DNA from: Bacteroidales bacterium
GTDB taxonomy: Bacteria; Bacteroidota; Bacteroidia; Bacteroidales; UBA4417
Assembly (NCBI GenBank): GCA_030654075.1
Contig: JAURYB010000073.1
Span: forward strand, 58,291-122,290
Direction of reading: 5' to 3'
DNA length: 64,000 bases
Shown here in pieces: positions 44,320 to 53,309 of this stretch. Under the pieces are notes generated by a model. It was not told the DNA's origin. It did no database searches and saw only the letters and a program-made list of their open reading frames with translations. Positions within the stretch are counted from its first letter, which is position 1. Each line of letters starts with the position of its first letter. Position numbers and translations under genes: made by a program.

Positions 44320-44964
44320 ATGAAGAAAATTTTATTGATTGTCTCGATAGTAACATTTGGTTCATGTCTTGTTTTCGCCCAGGAGAAGGAAATATTGGGT
44401 TCGCGAATGGGTATAGGTTTCGTTCCGCAATATGCCATTTCGGGAGGAATGCGCTTTGATATCGACCGGAGCATTTCGAAAATTTCGAATCAATGGCTTA
44501 TCATTTCCCCCCAGGTTTTTATGGTTACGGGTGGCAGGTACGGCCACGAATTCGAAGAGTTGACAGGGCTTGGACTTGACATTAAACACAAAATTTACCT
44601 GAAGCCGAACAGCATGAAGCCTATTGGATTTTATGCGCAATATGGCATCATGTTCCAGCACTTTTCAATAATTGAAAACCGGCAATATACTGAATCCTAT
44701 TTCGAAAACGGGATTGAATATTATGAGGTCGTTGAGGGAGAGGTAAATACAAAACTTAACAAGTACGGAGGAAATTTCCACCTGGGTTATCAGTGGCTTG
44801 TTGGTGACAAAGTGTATTTCGATATTTATACCGGTGCCGGTATCCGCATCAGCCATAACAGCCAGATCGAAGGCCTTGATACCTGGTACAACAATTACTG
44901 GGTCGATTATGGATATTCAGGCACACTGCTGGATGCAGGATTCAGGGTAGGATTTTACTTTTAG
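44320..44964 (+). CDS. Putative outer-membrane beta-barrel protein (214 aa)
   Basis: A signal peptide (MKKILLIVSIVTFGSCLVFAQ) is followed by alternating amphipathic strands rich in aromatic and Gly residues. The C-terminus is GTLLDAGFRVGFYF, the aromatic-terminated last strand expected of an outer-membrane barrel (about 8 strands). The family is not recognised. Co-transcribed with the two LVIVD proteins, it may anchor or export-assist them; that is inference from position. Confidence 0.6.
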   Translation: MKKILLIVSIVTFGSCLVFAQEKEILGSRMGIGFVPQYAISGGMRFDIDRSISKISNQWLIISPQVFMVTGGRYGHEFEELTGLGLDIKHKIYLKPNSMKPIGFYAQYGIMFQHFSIIENRQYTESYFENGIEYYEVVEGEVNTKLNKYGGNFHLGYQWLVGDKVYFDIYTGAGIRISHNSQIEGLDTWYNNYWVDYGYSGTLLDAGFRVGFYF

Positions 44965-45013
44965 TATGTCCGGTAAACCAGTTTTTCTATAAAAGAAAGG
45001 TCAAACAGTTTTC

Positions 45014-45946
45014 CTATGCTGTTTCCTTCTTTTTTTCTGCAGCTTTTTCTTTCCCTATTAAAAGCTCAATGGATTTTTGTGCCAGGCGTTCAGTAAATCC
45101 TGATACAAAAGCAATAGCGAAATAATCGAGAGGATGCGAAATGGTGAAGCTAAAGAGTTTAATGTGTTCGGCAACAGAAGATTGCAGCAACAAGAAGATG
45201 AAAACTGAAAATCCCGCGCCTATAAATATTTTACTCATTGTAATCACCTGGCTGCTGCCAAGTTCGCTGATCCGTGGCGAATCCGACAGTTGTCGGGTCG
45301 ACACAATGGCACTGGTAAGCGCGCCAAGGAGCCCAAAAAGCAACACTCCTACGATGTAACCGGTAAGGTTCAGATCCCTGGCATAATTGCTGCCCATATC
45401 ATGGATGATTACAGCGAAATAGACTACTATTCCGGAAATTACCAGGAAAAGCAATCCTGAAAGAAGCCAGAACAGGTTCCGCGACAGCCTGTTCAGGTAA
45501 AACTGGTTGTCGTACGCTTCGTCTTTAAGCGCCATAGCATGTATAAGCGTTTCAACAGTCGGAGGAACTGTTACTCCCTCCGGACGTTTTCCCAAGAGGC
45601 TGATTATTGATTCTCTGCGCCATTCATTCAGTTTTCCGGTTTCCCGAAACAGTGATTTAGCATGAGCCATCCGTTCATCATCACTCATAGCATAAACAAC
45701 CATTCGTTTTGCGGCATGAAAGCTTTTCCAGGCTTCATCAATTTTGTTTTCCTTTAAATATTTTTCCGAGTCCCATATCAGCTCTTTTGCCTGTATTGAC
45801 CACTGAGAATTGGGAGCGTTTGAATCAATAATGCGTTTTTCAAGCTGGGGTTTATAACTCGACAGTTCCCCTGCCAGGCGCGAATAACGCGGAGTGTACT
45901 CCAGTGTTGTTATCTTGGTAAGGATGATCTCAAATCGTGGCCACAT
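45014..45946 (-). CDS. Membrane protein of unknown function (310 aa)
   Basis: An N-terminal 155-residue soluble, helical, tetratricopeptide-like region (EKYLKENKIDEAWKSFHAAKRMVV) precedes three or four membrane helices (LFWLLSGLLFLVISGIVVYF, TGYIVGVLLFGLLGALTSAI, IFIGAGFSVFIFLLL, DYFAIAFVSGF). The end is a Lys/Glu-rich cytoplasmic tail. No family is recognised. The SSLVPS-like turn around VSTRQLSDSPRISELG between helices may be functional. It is a single gene, convergent with the LVIVD operon. Confidence 0.55.
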   Translation of the reverse strand: MWPRFEIILTKITTLEYTPRYSRLAGELSSYKPQLEKRIIDSNAPNSQWSIQAKELIWDSEKYLKENKIDEAWKSFHAAKRMVVYAMSDDERMAHAKSLFRETGKLNEWRRESIISLLGKRPEGVTVPPTVETLIHAMALKDEAYDNQFYLNRLSRNLFWLLSGLLFLVISGIVVYFAVIIHDMGSNYARDLNLTGYIVGVLLFGLLGALTSAIVSTRQLSDSPRISELGSSQVITMSKIFIGAGFSVFIFLLLQSSVAEHIKLFSFTISHPLDYFAIAFVSGFTERLAQKSIELLIGKEKAAEKKKETA

Positions 45947-46362
45947 AGTTTTATATGTATTTGAAACTGGATAAGAACTATTCGTTTGAAGTAAAAATCT
46001 GACAAAATTGATCCATAAGGGTGTTATAAATACAATGGTTTCACTTATTTGTTCATTGACAGGTCTTTCAGGGATAATAGCAGAACGTAAAGCTTTAGAA
46101 ATAAAAGAGTAAAAACCGGGATAGGTGTAGCATAAATTACAACTTAAAGTTACGGAATCTGAAGAGAAAAAGTCAAGCAGAGATAAAAATGCACGTTAAA
46201 ATGGTGGAAAGTTATGCATCGGATATTTCAGATAAAAAGTTAATTATCCATTTTTGTAACAGATATTTGCACACGTATTTCTTATGCATATCAGAAACCA
46301 GAATTCATAAGGAATTTTACTATTTGCTGAAACTCATTTCGAAAAAAAACACATGCTTTTAT
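45947..46362. other. 416-bp intergenic region, no gene seen
   Basis: The region between the divergent membrane-protein and nitroreductase genes. An open frame in phase with the nitroreductase runs back to 46189, but those 58 residues are not part of the family and I treat them as leader. No repeat, hairpin or clear promoter box stands out. Confidence 0.45.
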
Positions 46363-46908
46363 ATGATGTTTAAAGAATTAATACTTGCCCGTCAAAGCGT
46401 TCGTCGCTATTCCGAAACACCTGTTGAATCCGAAAAGTTAAATCAATGTCTTGAAGCTGCCCGACTGGCTCCATCAGCCAGCAATTCACAGCCATGGAGT
46501 TTTATTGTAGTTGATCAGGATCCTTTACGTACAGAAGTAGCCAAGGCAACTTTCAGCGATATAAAACTGATTAATAAATTCACAGTTCAGGCACCGGTAA
46601 TGATTGTAATAGTTATGGAAAAGGCAAAACTTATCACGCGCCTGGCCATGATGGTGAAGAAAAAGGAATGGCCTTTGATTGATATTGGTATTACAGCCGA
46701 GCATTTCTGTCTGCAGGCCACTGAACTCGGACTCGGAACCTGTATGATCGGATGGTTTGAAGAAGATAAAATTAAAAATCTTCTGCAGATACCCTCGGAT
46801 AAATCTATTGGATTGCTGATCAGCGTTGGATATGCAATTGAAGGGTATCCGCAGCGGGCCAAAATCCGGAAATCAATGGAAGAAATTGTGCGGCATAACC
46901 GGTATTGA
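46363..46908 (+). CDS. Nitroreductase-family FMN oxidoreductase
   Basis: The ATG at 46363 or its neighbour at 46366 gives about 181 residues starting (M)MFKELILARQSVRRYSETPV, the standard N-terminus with the FMN-binding R-x-S-x-R-x-Y. Further marks are ARLAPSASNSQPWSFIVV, DIGITAEHFCLQATELGLGTCMIGWF and LISVGYA. Family members reduce nitro compounds, quinones or flavins with NAD(P)H, and the physiological substrate cannot be told. It ends about 65 bp before the promoter of the zinc peptidase gene. Confidence 0.9.
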   Translation: MMFKELILARQSVRRYSETPVESEKLNQCLEAARLAPSASNSQPWSFIVVDQDPLRTEVAKATFSDIKLINKFTVQAPVMIVIVMEKAKLITRLAMMVKKKEWPLIDIGITAEHFCLQATELGLGTCMIGWFEEDKIKNLLQIPSDKSIGLLISVGYAIEGYPQRAKIRKSMEEIVRHNRY

Positions 46909-46972
46909 AAGAAGTCTGAAAAATGCTTGCGACAAATTAATTTCAGGCTATTTCATATATCCAAAATCCCTC

Positions 46973-46980
46973 TATCTTTG
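46973..46980 (+). promoter_or_regulatory. -7 box (TATCTTTG) of the zinc peptidase gene
   Basis: TATCTTTG matches TAnnTTTG, 35 bases before the ATG at 47015. It falls within the longer upstream frame and thus supports the lipoprotein start. Confidence 0.6.
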
Positions 46981-47014
46981 GCCGGAAAATCCCCAAACAA
47001 ACAATTCATATTCT

Positions 47015-49066
47015 ATGAAAAAACATTTACTCTTCCTGGCATTGCCACTACTATTGCTGGCAGCAGGATGCAACAAACCAACCGGTTCAGTTATGGAAAT
47101 AAAACCGGCCTTCATAAACCAGGCTACCATGGACAAAGTAATTAAGCAGCTCACCGATTCGTGCGGCGAAGCGTCAAAAGCACGTATCGAACGCGGCGTG
47201 AAACAGGTTGCTTCGCTGTGGGAAAAAAAGGATGGCGAGCAGGATGCTTTTACCTCTTTCTGTACCGCACAGTTTATCGCTGACACGGCAAAGCTAAACG
47301 TGCTGTTCAACAAACTCCAGCGCAGTTTCGAGGTGTTGTATGGCAATTACAACAAAATGGGTTTGGATTTACGCATTCCTGTCGATCTGAGTGGGGATGA
47401 GCTTACGCCGATTGATGAGATGTTCGGATCATTTTCGCCATCATCGCATCTTACGGATGATCTTTTTGCCAACAAAATTGCTTTTATCACCATGTTGAAC
47501 TTTCCATTTTACACATTAAACGAGAAAACAGATCTGGGTGCAAAATGGTCACGTCGTGATTGGGCTTATGCCCGCATGGGTGATGCTTTTACTTCCCGTG
47601 TTCCGGCCGCCTTAAACCAGCAGGTAAGTGACGCTCTTGCAAAATCGGATATGTATATTTCGGAATATAATATTATGATGGACAAATTGGTGGATGCGTC
47701 AGGGAAGACTTATTTTCCTGAAGGGATGAAACTGATCACTCACTGGGGACTACGCGACGAACTGAAATCGCATTATGGCCAGGCTGATGGTCTTGCAAAG
47801 CAAAAAATGGTTTATTCGGTTATGAAAAGGATTATTGATCAAAGTATTCCGGAAATGGTTATCAACAATGCTGAATACCAGTGGAATCCTGCTGATAATA
47901 AAGTTCTGAAAGAAGGAAAAGAAATTAAAGCTACTGCCGAGCCGGACCGCCGTTACGAAATGCTGCTCAATAACTTTAAGGCTGTCCATTCAACTGATGC
48001 GTATTATCCCGCGCTTCCTACATACAGCCAACGTGCTTTTGAGTTGAATATGGAAATTCCGGAGAAAGATGTGGAAAAACTCTTTACCTCACTTATGACT
48101 TCTCCTGAAATAAAGGAAGTTGCCGGATTGATAAGCAAACGCTTAGGTCGTAACCTTGAGCCTTTCGACATCTGGTATGACGGATTTAAAGCACGTAGCG
48201 GTTTGAATGAAGATGATCTGACTATAAAAACCCAGACTTTGTATCCAAATCCTTTAGCTTTCGAAAAAGATATGCCCAATATGCTTCGCAAACTTGGCTG
48301 GAGCGCCGAAAGAGCATCGTACATTGCATCAAAAATCCAGGTTGATCCTGCCCGCGGTTCGGGACATGCTGCCGGCGCAGCTATGAAAGGCGATAAAGCC
48401 CGCCTGCGCACCCGTATCACCGACAAAGGCATGAACTACAAAGGCTACAATATTGCAGTTCACGAATTCGGACATAATGTGGAGCAAACCATCGATTTGT
48501 ATGATATTGACTATTATATGCTGCAAGGAGTTCCGAATACCTCGTTTACCGAAGCGCTGGCATTCCTTTTCCAGAAACGCGACCTCGGTTTGCTGGGCAT
48601 AAAAGACAGTAATCCGGATAAAGAACACCTTTTATCTCTCGATGCTATATGGTCGTGTTACGAAATTATGGGTGTTTCGCTACTCGATATGCAGGTATGG
48701 CGCTGGTTGTATACCAACCCGGATGCAACTCCTGCCCAGTTGAAAGAAGCAGTTATCAGGATTTCGAAGGAAGTATGGAATCAATATTATGCACCCGTTT
48801 TCGGAAGCAAAGATGAACCTATCCTCGCTATTTATTCGCATATGATCGATAATCCGCTTTATCTTTCAAATTATCCTGTCGGACATTTGATTGATTTCCA
48901 GATTGATGGATTTATTAAAGGAAAGAATTTTGCATCCGAAGTGGATCGTATTTACACCCTTGGCCGCTTAACACCGCAGGCGTGGATGCAGGGTGCGGTT
49001 GGTACTGCCATCTCGATTGATCCAATGTTGAAATCGGTTGATGAAGCGCTTAAGGTGATAAAATAG
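47015..49066 (+). CDS. Zinc metallopeptidase lipoprotein (HExxH, gluzincin type)
   Basis: Starting at 47015 the protein has 683 residues with a lipoprotein signal (LLLLAAGCNKP); the open frame further upstream overlaps the nitroreductase gene and lacks a signal. The zinc site is NIAVHEFGHNVEQ, with a likely third ligand in TSFTEALAFLF about 35 residues later, as in gluzincins. The N-terminal half is helical, as in M3- and M49-type peptidases that work on oligopeptides. I do not recognise the exact family. The location is probably periplasmic. A hairpin with a T-run ends the transcript. Confidence 0.75.
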   Translation: MKKHLLFLALPLLLLAAGCNKPTGSVMEIKPAFINQATMDKVIKQLTDSCGEASKARIERGVKQVASLWEKKDGEQDAFTSFCTAQFIADTAKLNVLFNKLQRSFEVLYGNYNKMGLDLRIPVDLSGDELTPIDEMFGSFSPSSHLTDDLFANKIAFITMLNFPFYTLNEKTDLGAKWSRRDWAYARMGDAFTSRVPAALNQQVSDALAKSDMYISEYNIMMDKLVDASGKTYFPEGMKLITHWGLRDELKSHYGQADGLAKQKMVYSVMKRIIDQSIPEMVINNAEYQWNPADNKVLKEGKEIKATAEPDRRYEMLLNNFKAVHSTDAYYPALPTYSQRAFELNMEIPEKDVEKLFTSLMTSPEIKEVAGLISKRLGRNLEPFDIWYDGFKARSGLNEDDLTIKTQTLYPNPLAFEKDMPNMLRKLGWSAERASYIASKIQVDPARGSGHAAGAAMKGDKARLRTRITDKGMNYKGYNIAVHEFGHNVEQTIDLYDIDYYMLQGVPNTSFTEALAFLFQKRDLGLLGIKDSNPDKEHLLSLDAIWSCYEIMGVSLLDMQVWRWLYTNPDATPAQLKEAVIRISKEVWNQYYAPVFGSKDEPILAIYSHMIDNPLYLSNYPVGHLIDFQIDGFIKGKNFASEVDRIYTLGRLTPQAWMQGAVGTAISIDPMLKSVDEALKVIK

Positions 49067-49088
49067 ATTTAGTGCTCTTAAAAGGAAA

Positions 49089-49126
49089 GGGACTAATCCG
49101 GAACATGGCCGGGTTAGCCCTTTTTT
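49089..49126 (+). terminator. Rho-independent terminator after the zinc peptidase gene
   Basis: GGGACTAATCCGG (49089-49101) pairs, with minor mismatches, with CCGGGTTAGCCC (49109-49120), followed by six Ts. It lies 23 bp after the stop codon. Confidence 0.8.
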
Positions 49127-49227
49127 AATGAGTTACTATTTAGATTTTAAGTGGATCGGTAAAATATGGATGTTGTGAAATTGAATTCTAAAGTGCATAC
49201 CAGAAATTACAAAACTGCTAAATAGTA

Positions 49228-49270
49228 GACCCCCGAATAGAGTCTTTGTGTTTGAGTCTATACGGGGGTC
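49228..49270. repeat. 14-bp hairpin with GACCCCCG ends
   Basis: GACCCCCGAATAGA and TCTATACGGGGGTC pair with a single mismatch around a 15-nt loop. No T-run follows on either strand, and the hairpin stands alone about 100 bp past the zinc-peptidase terminator, in the 361-bp gap 49067-49427. It may be a stand-alone palindromic element or part of a small RNA. Confidence 0.5.
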
Positions 49271-49372
49271 CTGCAAATCTGTTAAGGATTTGATGCCGCA
49301 AAGATAGTTGCATCATTCACTCCTGACAGGAAATTAGCAAATTTTGTGATATCTGTTATTTCCGCATTACCG

Positions 49373-49420
49373 CTCTTCACTCTTCACGTTTCGCCCTTTG
49401 CCCCTTCGCCCTATCACTCG
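49373..49420 (-). repeat. CTCTTCA / TTCGCCC heptamer-like run
   Basis: CTCTTCA occurs twice in tandem, followed by CGTTTCG, CCCTTTG and CCCCTTCGCCC. This is the minus-strand form of the G-rich runs at 6939 and 57718. It lies directly downstream of the broken zinc-ribbon gene. Confidence 0.45.
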
Positions 49421-49427
49421 CTCGTTT

Positions 49428-49785
49428 TTACCTCTTCCACCTTTCCAACCTGGGAATCCCGTAGGCAAAAAACGGAGTAAGGAATCCCGGAATTCCCTTT
49501 TCTTTCATTTTCCCTTTCACCAGCTTCTGCATTTGCTTAGCTGTAAAATCAGGACGAAAGAATTTACCATCCTGGTAACAATAGCTGCAGTACTTTTCAC
49601 TTTTAGAGCCATCGGCATTGGTGCCGCCACCTTTTTCATGCGTTATTATTTATTTTTTACGGGTCGCATGGAATACGCCATGATTAAAAATAATATCATC
49701 TTCGGTTGGCGTTTTTTGATCATGGCTATTTCATCTTTTTTCATTGGCATGCCACAACTCTGGCAGAATTTAAACATCTTTTCCA
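49428..49785 (-). pseudogene. Zinc-ribbon protein gene broken by a 95-bp insertion
   Basis: The minus strand encodes MEKMFKFCQSCGMPMKKDE, then loses its frame. The remainder resumes at 49640 as EKGGGTNADGSKSEKYCSYC, YQDGKFFRPDFTA and GIPRLERWKR, then stop. This is the small 'putative zinc ribbon' family with CxxC at both ends. Removing 95 bp (one copy of TTTCAT plus 49640-49728) restores a continuous, typical sequence through KKDEKGGGTNADG. The insertion length is not a multiple of three and it brings stops. The plus-strand frame over this region is a shadow. Confidence 0.8.
49634..49734. mobile_element. 95-bp MITE- or REP-like insertion with 6-bp target duplication
   Basis: TTTCAT at 49634-49639 and 49729-49734 flank 89 bp that are foreign to the zinc-ribbon reading frame. 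Inside, ATACGCCATGATTAAAAA (49673-49690) and its near inverse at 49712-49729 can pair with one bulge and one mismatch around a 21-nt loop. The left half has no matching terminal repeat, so this is not a textbook MITE. It encodes nothing. The exact restoration of the host gene when it is removed is the main evidence. Confidence 0.65.
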
Positions 49786-49791
49786 TAATGT

Positions 49792-51501
49792 TTAAATTTT
49801 AATGAAATGTTTTGTTGAAATATTGCCGTTAATTGTAATTCTTAAGAGATAAACCCCCGGCTTGAACGAAGAAATATCCAGGGATTCAGACCATTCACCT
49901 GTAGATTTGGCAACAGGGTTAATAGTTGTAAGTACCAATCCCTGTTGATTGAAAATCATGATTCCAACCAAACTTTTCCTGAAAATGCGGATTTTAATAT
50001 TCAGATTATCAATAACAGGATTTGGGTAAATGTTCAATGTGTTATCAGCTTCATCCTCTTCAATGCCATAGGCCGGATCACAAGTGCCGGGCATATTTGA
50101 ATCGAGCCAGCTTAAGCGGTTGTGCATCCATGTTTTAAGTGTGCTTACTTCGCCGGAATAAGTCGTTGCTAAAGGAGATGGATTAGGCCAGACATAGACC
50201 CCAAGTATCAGCCATTGGATAAAATTTCGTTCCTGGGCTTCCATCAGCTGACCTGAGATGCTATCGATATAAGTATCGAACCAGGCATTGCTGAGTGTAG
50301 TTTGCCGGAGGTTCTGCCAGCGGCAGGCCAGATTATTCTTATAACGCGGATCTTCAAGTAATCGGCTCCACCAGAAAGGTACCTGCCAGTAATCCTCATA
50401 ACATGGAAACTGGTATGCCCAGCCTGTGGTGAAATCGCCTTCGCAATAATCAGCATTATGCCAGGCTATGTCGTAATCCCAAACAGGTCCCATCCGGATT
50501 TTTCCACCTTTGCTATCGCGCTCCTTATTCAGGAATGTGCTTATGCGATACCCATCCACATTTTTACTTACCTCATTCACCAGGAAGTAATCGATAAATG
50601 TATTTTCGACCGCGTATTTTCGAAAACCATTTGCTGTATCAGCAAAGTTTGCGCCCTTAAGAGCGGTTTCAAATTCATACACATTTCCCGAAAGGTAAAT
50701 TTTTTGCTGTGAGGTAATATCTGTTTCCTTAGGATACTCGTATTGAAAGAATATCTTTTGTCCGTTCGAACTTACCGAAGGAAGGTAAGAGGAGTTCCAT
50801 CCCGAACCACCCGAACCTGTTTGTTTATCAATTTTAAAGATATATCCGCCTGTAACCTCATCGCCGGAGTTCTGTGTTGCACTTAATTTGGCAATATCCA
50901 GGCGGTTTTTATCCCGTTTAATTTTTTCCGAAAAAATGTAAATACCCTGATACTGTCCGTTAAGGATGAGTTCAACAAAATGGTAACGAGTACCGTAATG
51001 CCCCATGTTTTGCCAAACCTGGTAAGCCATTACGTTACGTAAAAAAGATTTATCGGTATAATTGGCGTTCAGTATCCAGTCGCTTTCTTCCGGCATTCCC
51101 AGGAAGGATACATTTATACTGTTTCCGAGGGCATCCCAGGATTCAAAACCATAACTCTTTTTTGGAAACATCTGCGAACTCGATCCACGGATTTCGATCC
51201 CGGAATACCCGTCAAATTGGGGAACATCTGTCAGGTAATTACGTTGCCCGGCTCCCTTGTTATAAATTTTTAATCCGGCTGGAATTTTTGGTTCATCAAG
51301 TATCGCCTGTCCATTGGTATTAATAACAACAATGGGTAGATTGGAGGACGTAAACTCAGTGGGAGTTGCAGCATTCGTTGAGGTTGTGAACTGATTCGCC
51401 GGGGTTTTGGCAGAGATTGCACTACCGGTTCCGGACACAGTTTGTGCAAAATCAGGGCATGAAAAGATGACAAGAATCAGTAGAAAGAAAAATGTTCGCA
51501 T
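49792..51501 (-). CDS. CotH-kinase-domain protein with T9SS sorting domain
   Basis: This 569-residue exported protein (signal peptide ending in CPDFAQ) has the CotH domain at about 90-430. Marks are GIEIRGSSSQMFPKKSYGFE, ESDWILNANYTDKSFLRNVMAYQVW, FVELILNGQYQGIYIFSEKIKRD, GGYIFKIDKQTG and a catalytic-Asp region KIRMGPVWDYDIAWHN. CotH proteins are atypical kinases that phosphorylate secreted or spore-coat proteins. A type A T9SS sorting domain ends the protein (NIYPNPVIDNLNIKIR, GVYLLRITINGN). It probably acts at or beyond the outer membrane; its target is unknown. Confidence 0.88.
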   Translation of the reverse strand: MRTFFFLLILVIFSCPDFAQTVSGTGSAISAKTPANQFTTSTNAATPTEFTSSNLPIVVINTNGQAILDEPKIPAGLKIYNKGAGQRNYLTDVPQFDGYSGIEIRGSSSQMFPKKSYGFESWDALGNSINVSFLGMPEESDWILNANYTDKSFLRNVMAYQVWQNMGHYGTRYHFVELILNGQYQGIYIFSEKIKRDKNRLDIAKLSATQNSGDEVTGGYIFKIDKQTGSGGSGWNSSYLPSVSSNGQKIFFQYEYPKETDITSQQKIYLSGNVYEFETALKGANFADTANGFRKYAVENTFIDYFLVNEVSKNVDGYRISTFLNKERDSKGGKIRMGPVWDYDIAWHNADYCEGDFTTGWAYQFPCYEDYWQVPFWWSRLLEDPRYKNNLACRWQNLRQTTLSNAWFDTYIDSISGQLMEAQERNFIQWLILGVYVWPNPSPLATTYSGEVSTLKTWMHNRLSWLDSNMPGTCDPAYGIEEDEADNTLNIYPNPVIDNLNIKIRIFRKSLVGIMIFNQQGLVLTTINPVAKSTGEWSESLDISSFKPGVYLLRITINGNISTKHFIKI

Positions 51502-51597
51502 AAGCGTATTACGTAAAATTACATCCCCTGTTGAGCATGCAAAGTTACAATTCTATCCGACTGATTTTAATGAAATCTCTGAATAAAAACAAAGGTA

Positions 51598-53235
51598 TTA
51601 ACTGTACAGAAATCGTTTGATACTTCGCTTGGGGGTTTTTTCAAATTCACTCGAAACCACCTGGAATTTGGCGACCTGCATATAGGTAGGTATTTCCTTA
51701 TTGAGGTGTTTGCGATATATTTCCATAATTGCTTCCAGCGAATGTTCTTTCATCTTTTTTGCATCCACCATTTCCATATCAGGATAAATCAGCGCAACCA
51801 GGCCTTCTTTGCGGTCGACCACAATAGATTCCTGCACCAGTGGGAATGCATTAATGCGGGCTTCAATTTCTTCAGGGTAAATATTTTGCCCCGAAGCACC
51901 AAGTATCATGCTTTTGCTCCGCCCTTTAATATACAGAAAACCTTCACTGTCCATGGTTCCGAGATCGCCTGTGTGCAACCATCCGTCGTGATCGAGGATT
52001 TCGCGCGTAGCTTTTTCGTTTTTATAGTAGCCTTTCATTACGTTTTCGCCACGAACCAATATCTCACCAACCACATTTTCAGAATCAGGGGAATCAATGC
52101 GCATTTCGAGTTGATCAACACAGCGGCCGGCTGAATTAAAGCGTGCATCGCGCCATCCGGCATAGCTGATCAACGGGCCGCATTCTGTCATGCCATACCC
52201 TATGGTAAAAGGAAATTCAGCTTTGCGGAGAACTTCCTGCACTTCCTCATTTATTGCTGCGCCACCGATAACTATTTCGTGGAAATTGCCACCAAAGCTC
52301 TCAGTGAGTTTGGTTTTTATCTTTCCGAGTATTACGCTGTCCATAAATGGAATTTTCATCAGAAATTTAACCTTGGGTTGCTCCAGTACAGGTTTGATTT
52401 GTTTTTTGAATATTTTTTCAATGATCAGCGGAACAGAAAGGATGAGCCTCGGTTTTATTTCCCCGAAGGCTTTTATAAGCAACTGGGGCGTTGGCATTTT
52501 TCCCAGGAATGTGATGTGGCATCCCGAAGTAAACGGATAAAGAAACTCGATGGCGCAACCGTAAGCATGAGCCAGGGGCAGGAAACTGAGGATATGATCG
52601 CCGGGAACCAAAGGCATATTGGTACGTGAATATACCATGTTGCCGGTAATGTTGTTATGAGTAAGCATTACGCCTTTCGAAAAACCGGTTGTTCCTGAAG
52701 TATAGATTATGGCAAAAAGCTCGGAATTGGCGATGATTTGCTTGGGCAGTTTTTCCTTGCTGAAATCCTTGGAAAGCAAACTTTTAAATTTGTTGATATT
52801 TTCGGCAGAATGCTTATTGTGAGTATACAAAGGCGTAAAATCATCAAGTGAGATCACCGATTTGAGTTTAGGCAGATTGTCACCATCCAAAACATCCCAG
52901 TTGGCCTTATTGGCAAACATCATCACGCTTTCGGAGTGGTTTATAATGTGTTGTACATCATTAGGTGTAAAGTTGGGTAGAATAGGAACTACTACTGCAC
53001 CATAAGTAACGGTTGCCTGGTACGCAATTGCCCATTCAGCACAGTTTTTACCGATCAGCGCAATTTTTTCACCTTTTTTTAATCCACATTTGGCAAAAAG
53101 CTTATGCATATAATAAATGCTGCGACCTACTTCAGCATATGTATAACTTCCTGATTCATAATTGGTAAAAGCAGTGTGGTCCCAGTTTTCGAGTATACTG
53201 TTCCAGATAAACAGCGTGTAATTTTCCTTTAACAT
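51598..53235 (-). CDS. AMP-binding long-chain acyl-CoA synthetase-like ligase
   Basis: This 545-residue enzyme of the ANL superfamily has the P-loop AIIYTSGTTGFSKGVMLTHNN, an A5 motif region (TIGYGMTECGPLISYAG), the A7-A8 motifs GWLHTGDLGTMDSEGFLYIKGRSKSMIL, and a C-terminal lysine region (EKTPKRSIKRFLYS). It adenylates a fatty acid and forms the CoA thioester, feeding lipid synthesis or degradation. No signal peptide. It stands alone; the gap upstream holds a palindromic repeat. Confidence 0.88.
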   Translation of the reverse strand: MLKENYTLFIWNSILENWDHTAFTNYESGSYTYAEVGRSIYYMHKLFAKCGLKKGEKIALIGKNCAEWAIAYQATVTYGAVVVPILPNFTPNDVQHIINHSESVMMFANKANWDVLDGDNLPKLKSVISLDDFTPLYTHNKHSAENINKFKSLLSKDFSKEKLPKQIIANSELFAIIYTSGTTGFSKGVMLTHNNITGNMVYSRTNMPLVPGDHILSFLPLAHAYGCAIEFLYPFTSGCHITFLGKMPTPQLLIKAFGEIKPRLILSVPLIIEKIFKKQIKPVLEQPKVKFLMKIPFMDSVILGKIKTKLTESFGGNFHEIVIGGAAINEEVQEVLRKAEFPFTIGYGMTECGPLISYAGWRDARFNSAGRCVDQLEMRIDSPDSENVVGEILVRGENVMKGYYKNEKATREILDHDGWLHTGDLGTMDSEGFLYIKGRSKSMILGASGQNIYPEEIEARINAFPLVQESIVVDRKEGLVALIYPDMEMVDAKKMKEHSLEAIMEIYRKHLNKEIPTYMQVAKFQVVSSEFEKTPKRSIKRFLYS

Positions 53236-53309
53236 GGTTTTGGTGTTTTAGAGATCACTAATTTAAATTAAATATTCGTTACTAATCAGTCTGCTTTAAA
53301 ACTATTTTA

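Noticed and set aside
46189..46362. 58-residue N-terminal extension of the nitroreductase
   Set aside because: Not family sequence; the canonical N-terminus starts at the ATG pair at 46363-46368.
46826..47014. Upstream extension of the zinc peptidase frame
   Set aside because: It overlaps the nitroreductase gene, contains a -7 box and lacks the signal peptide that follows the ATG at 47015.
49398..49802. Plus-strand 134-codon frame with a hydrophobic centre
   Set aside because: The opposite strand encodes a recognisable zinc-ribbon protein split by an insertion; the plus frame is its shadow.
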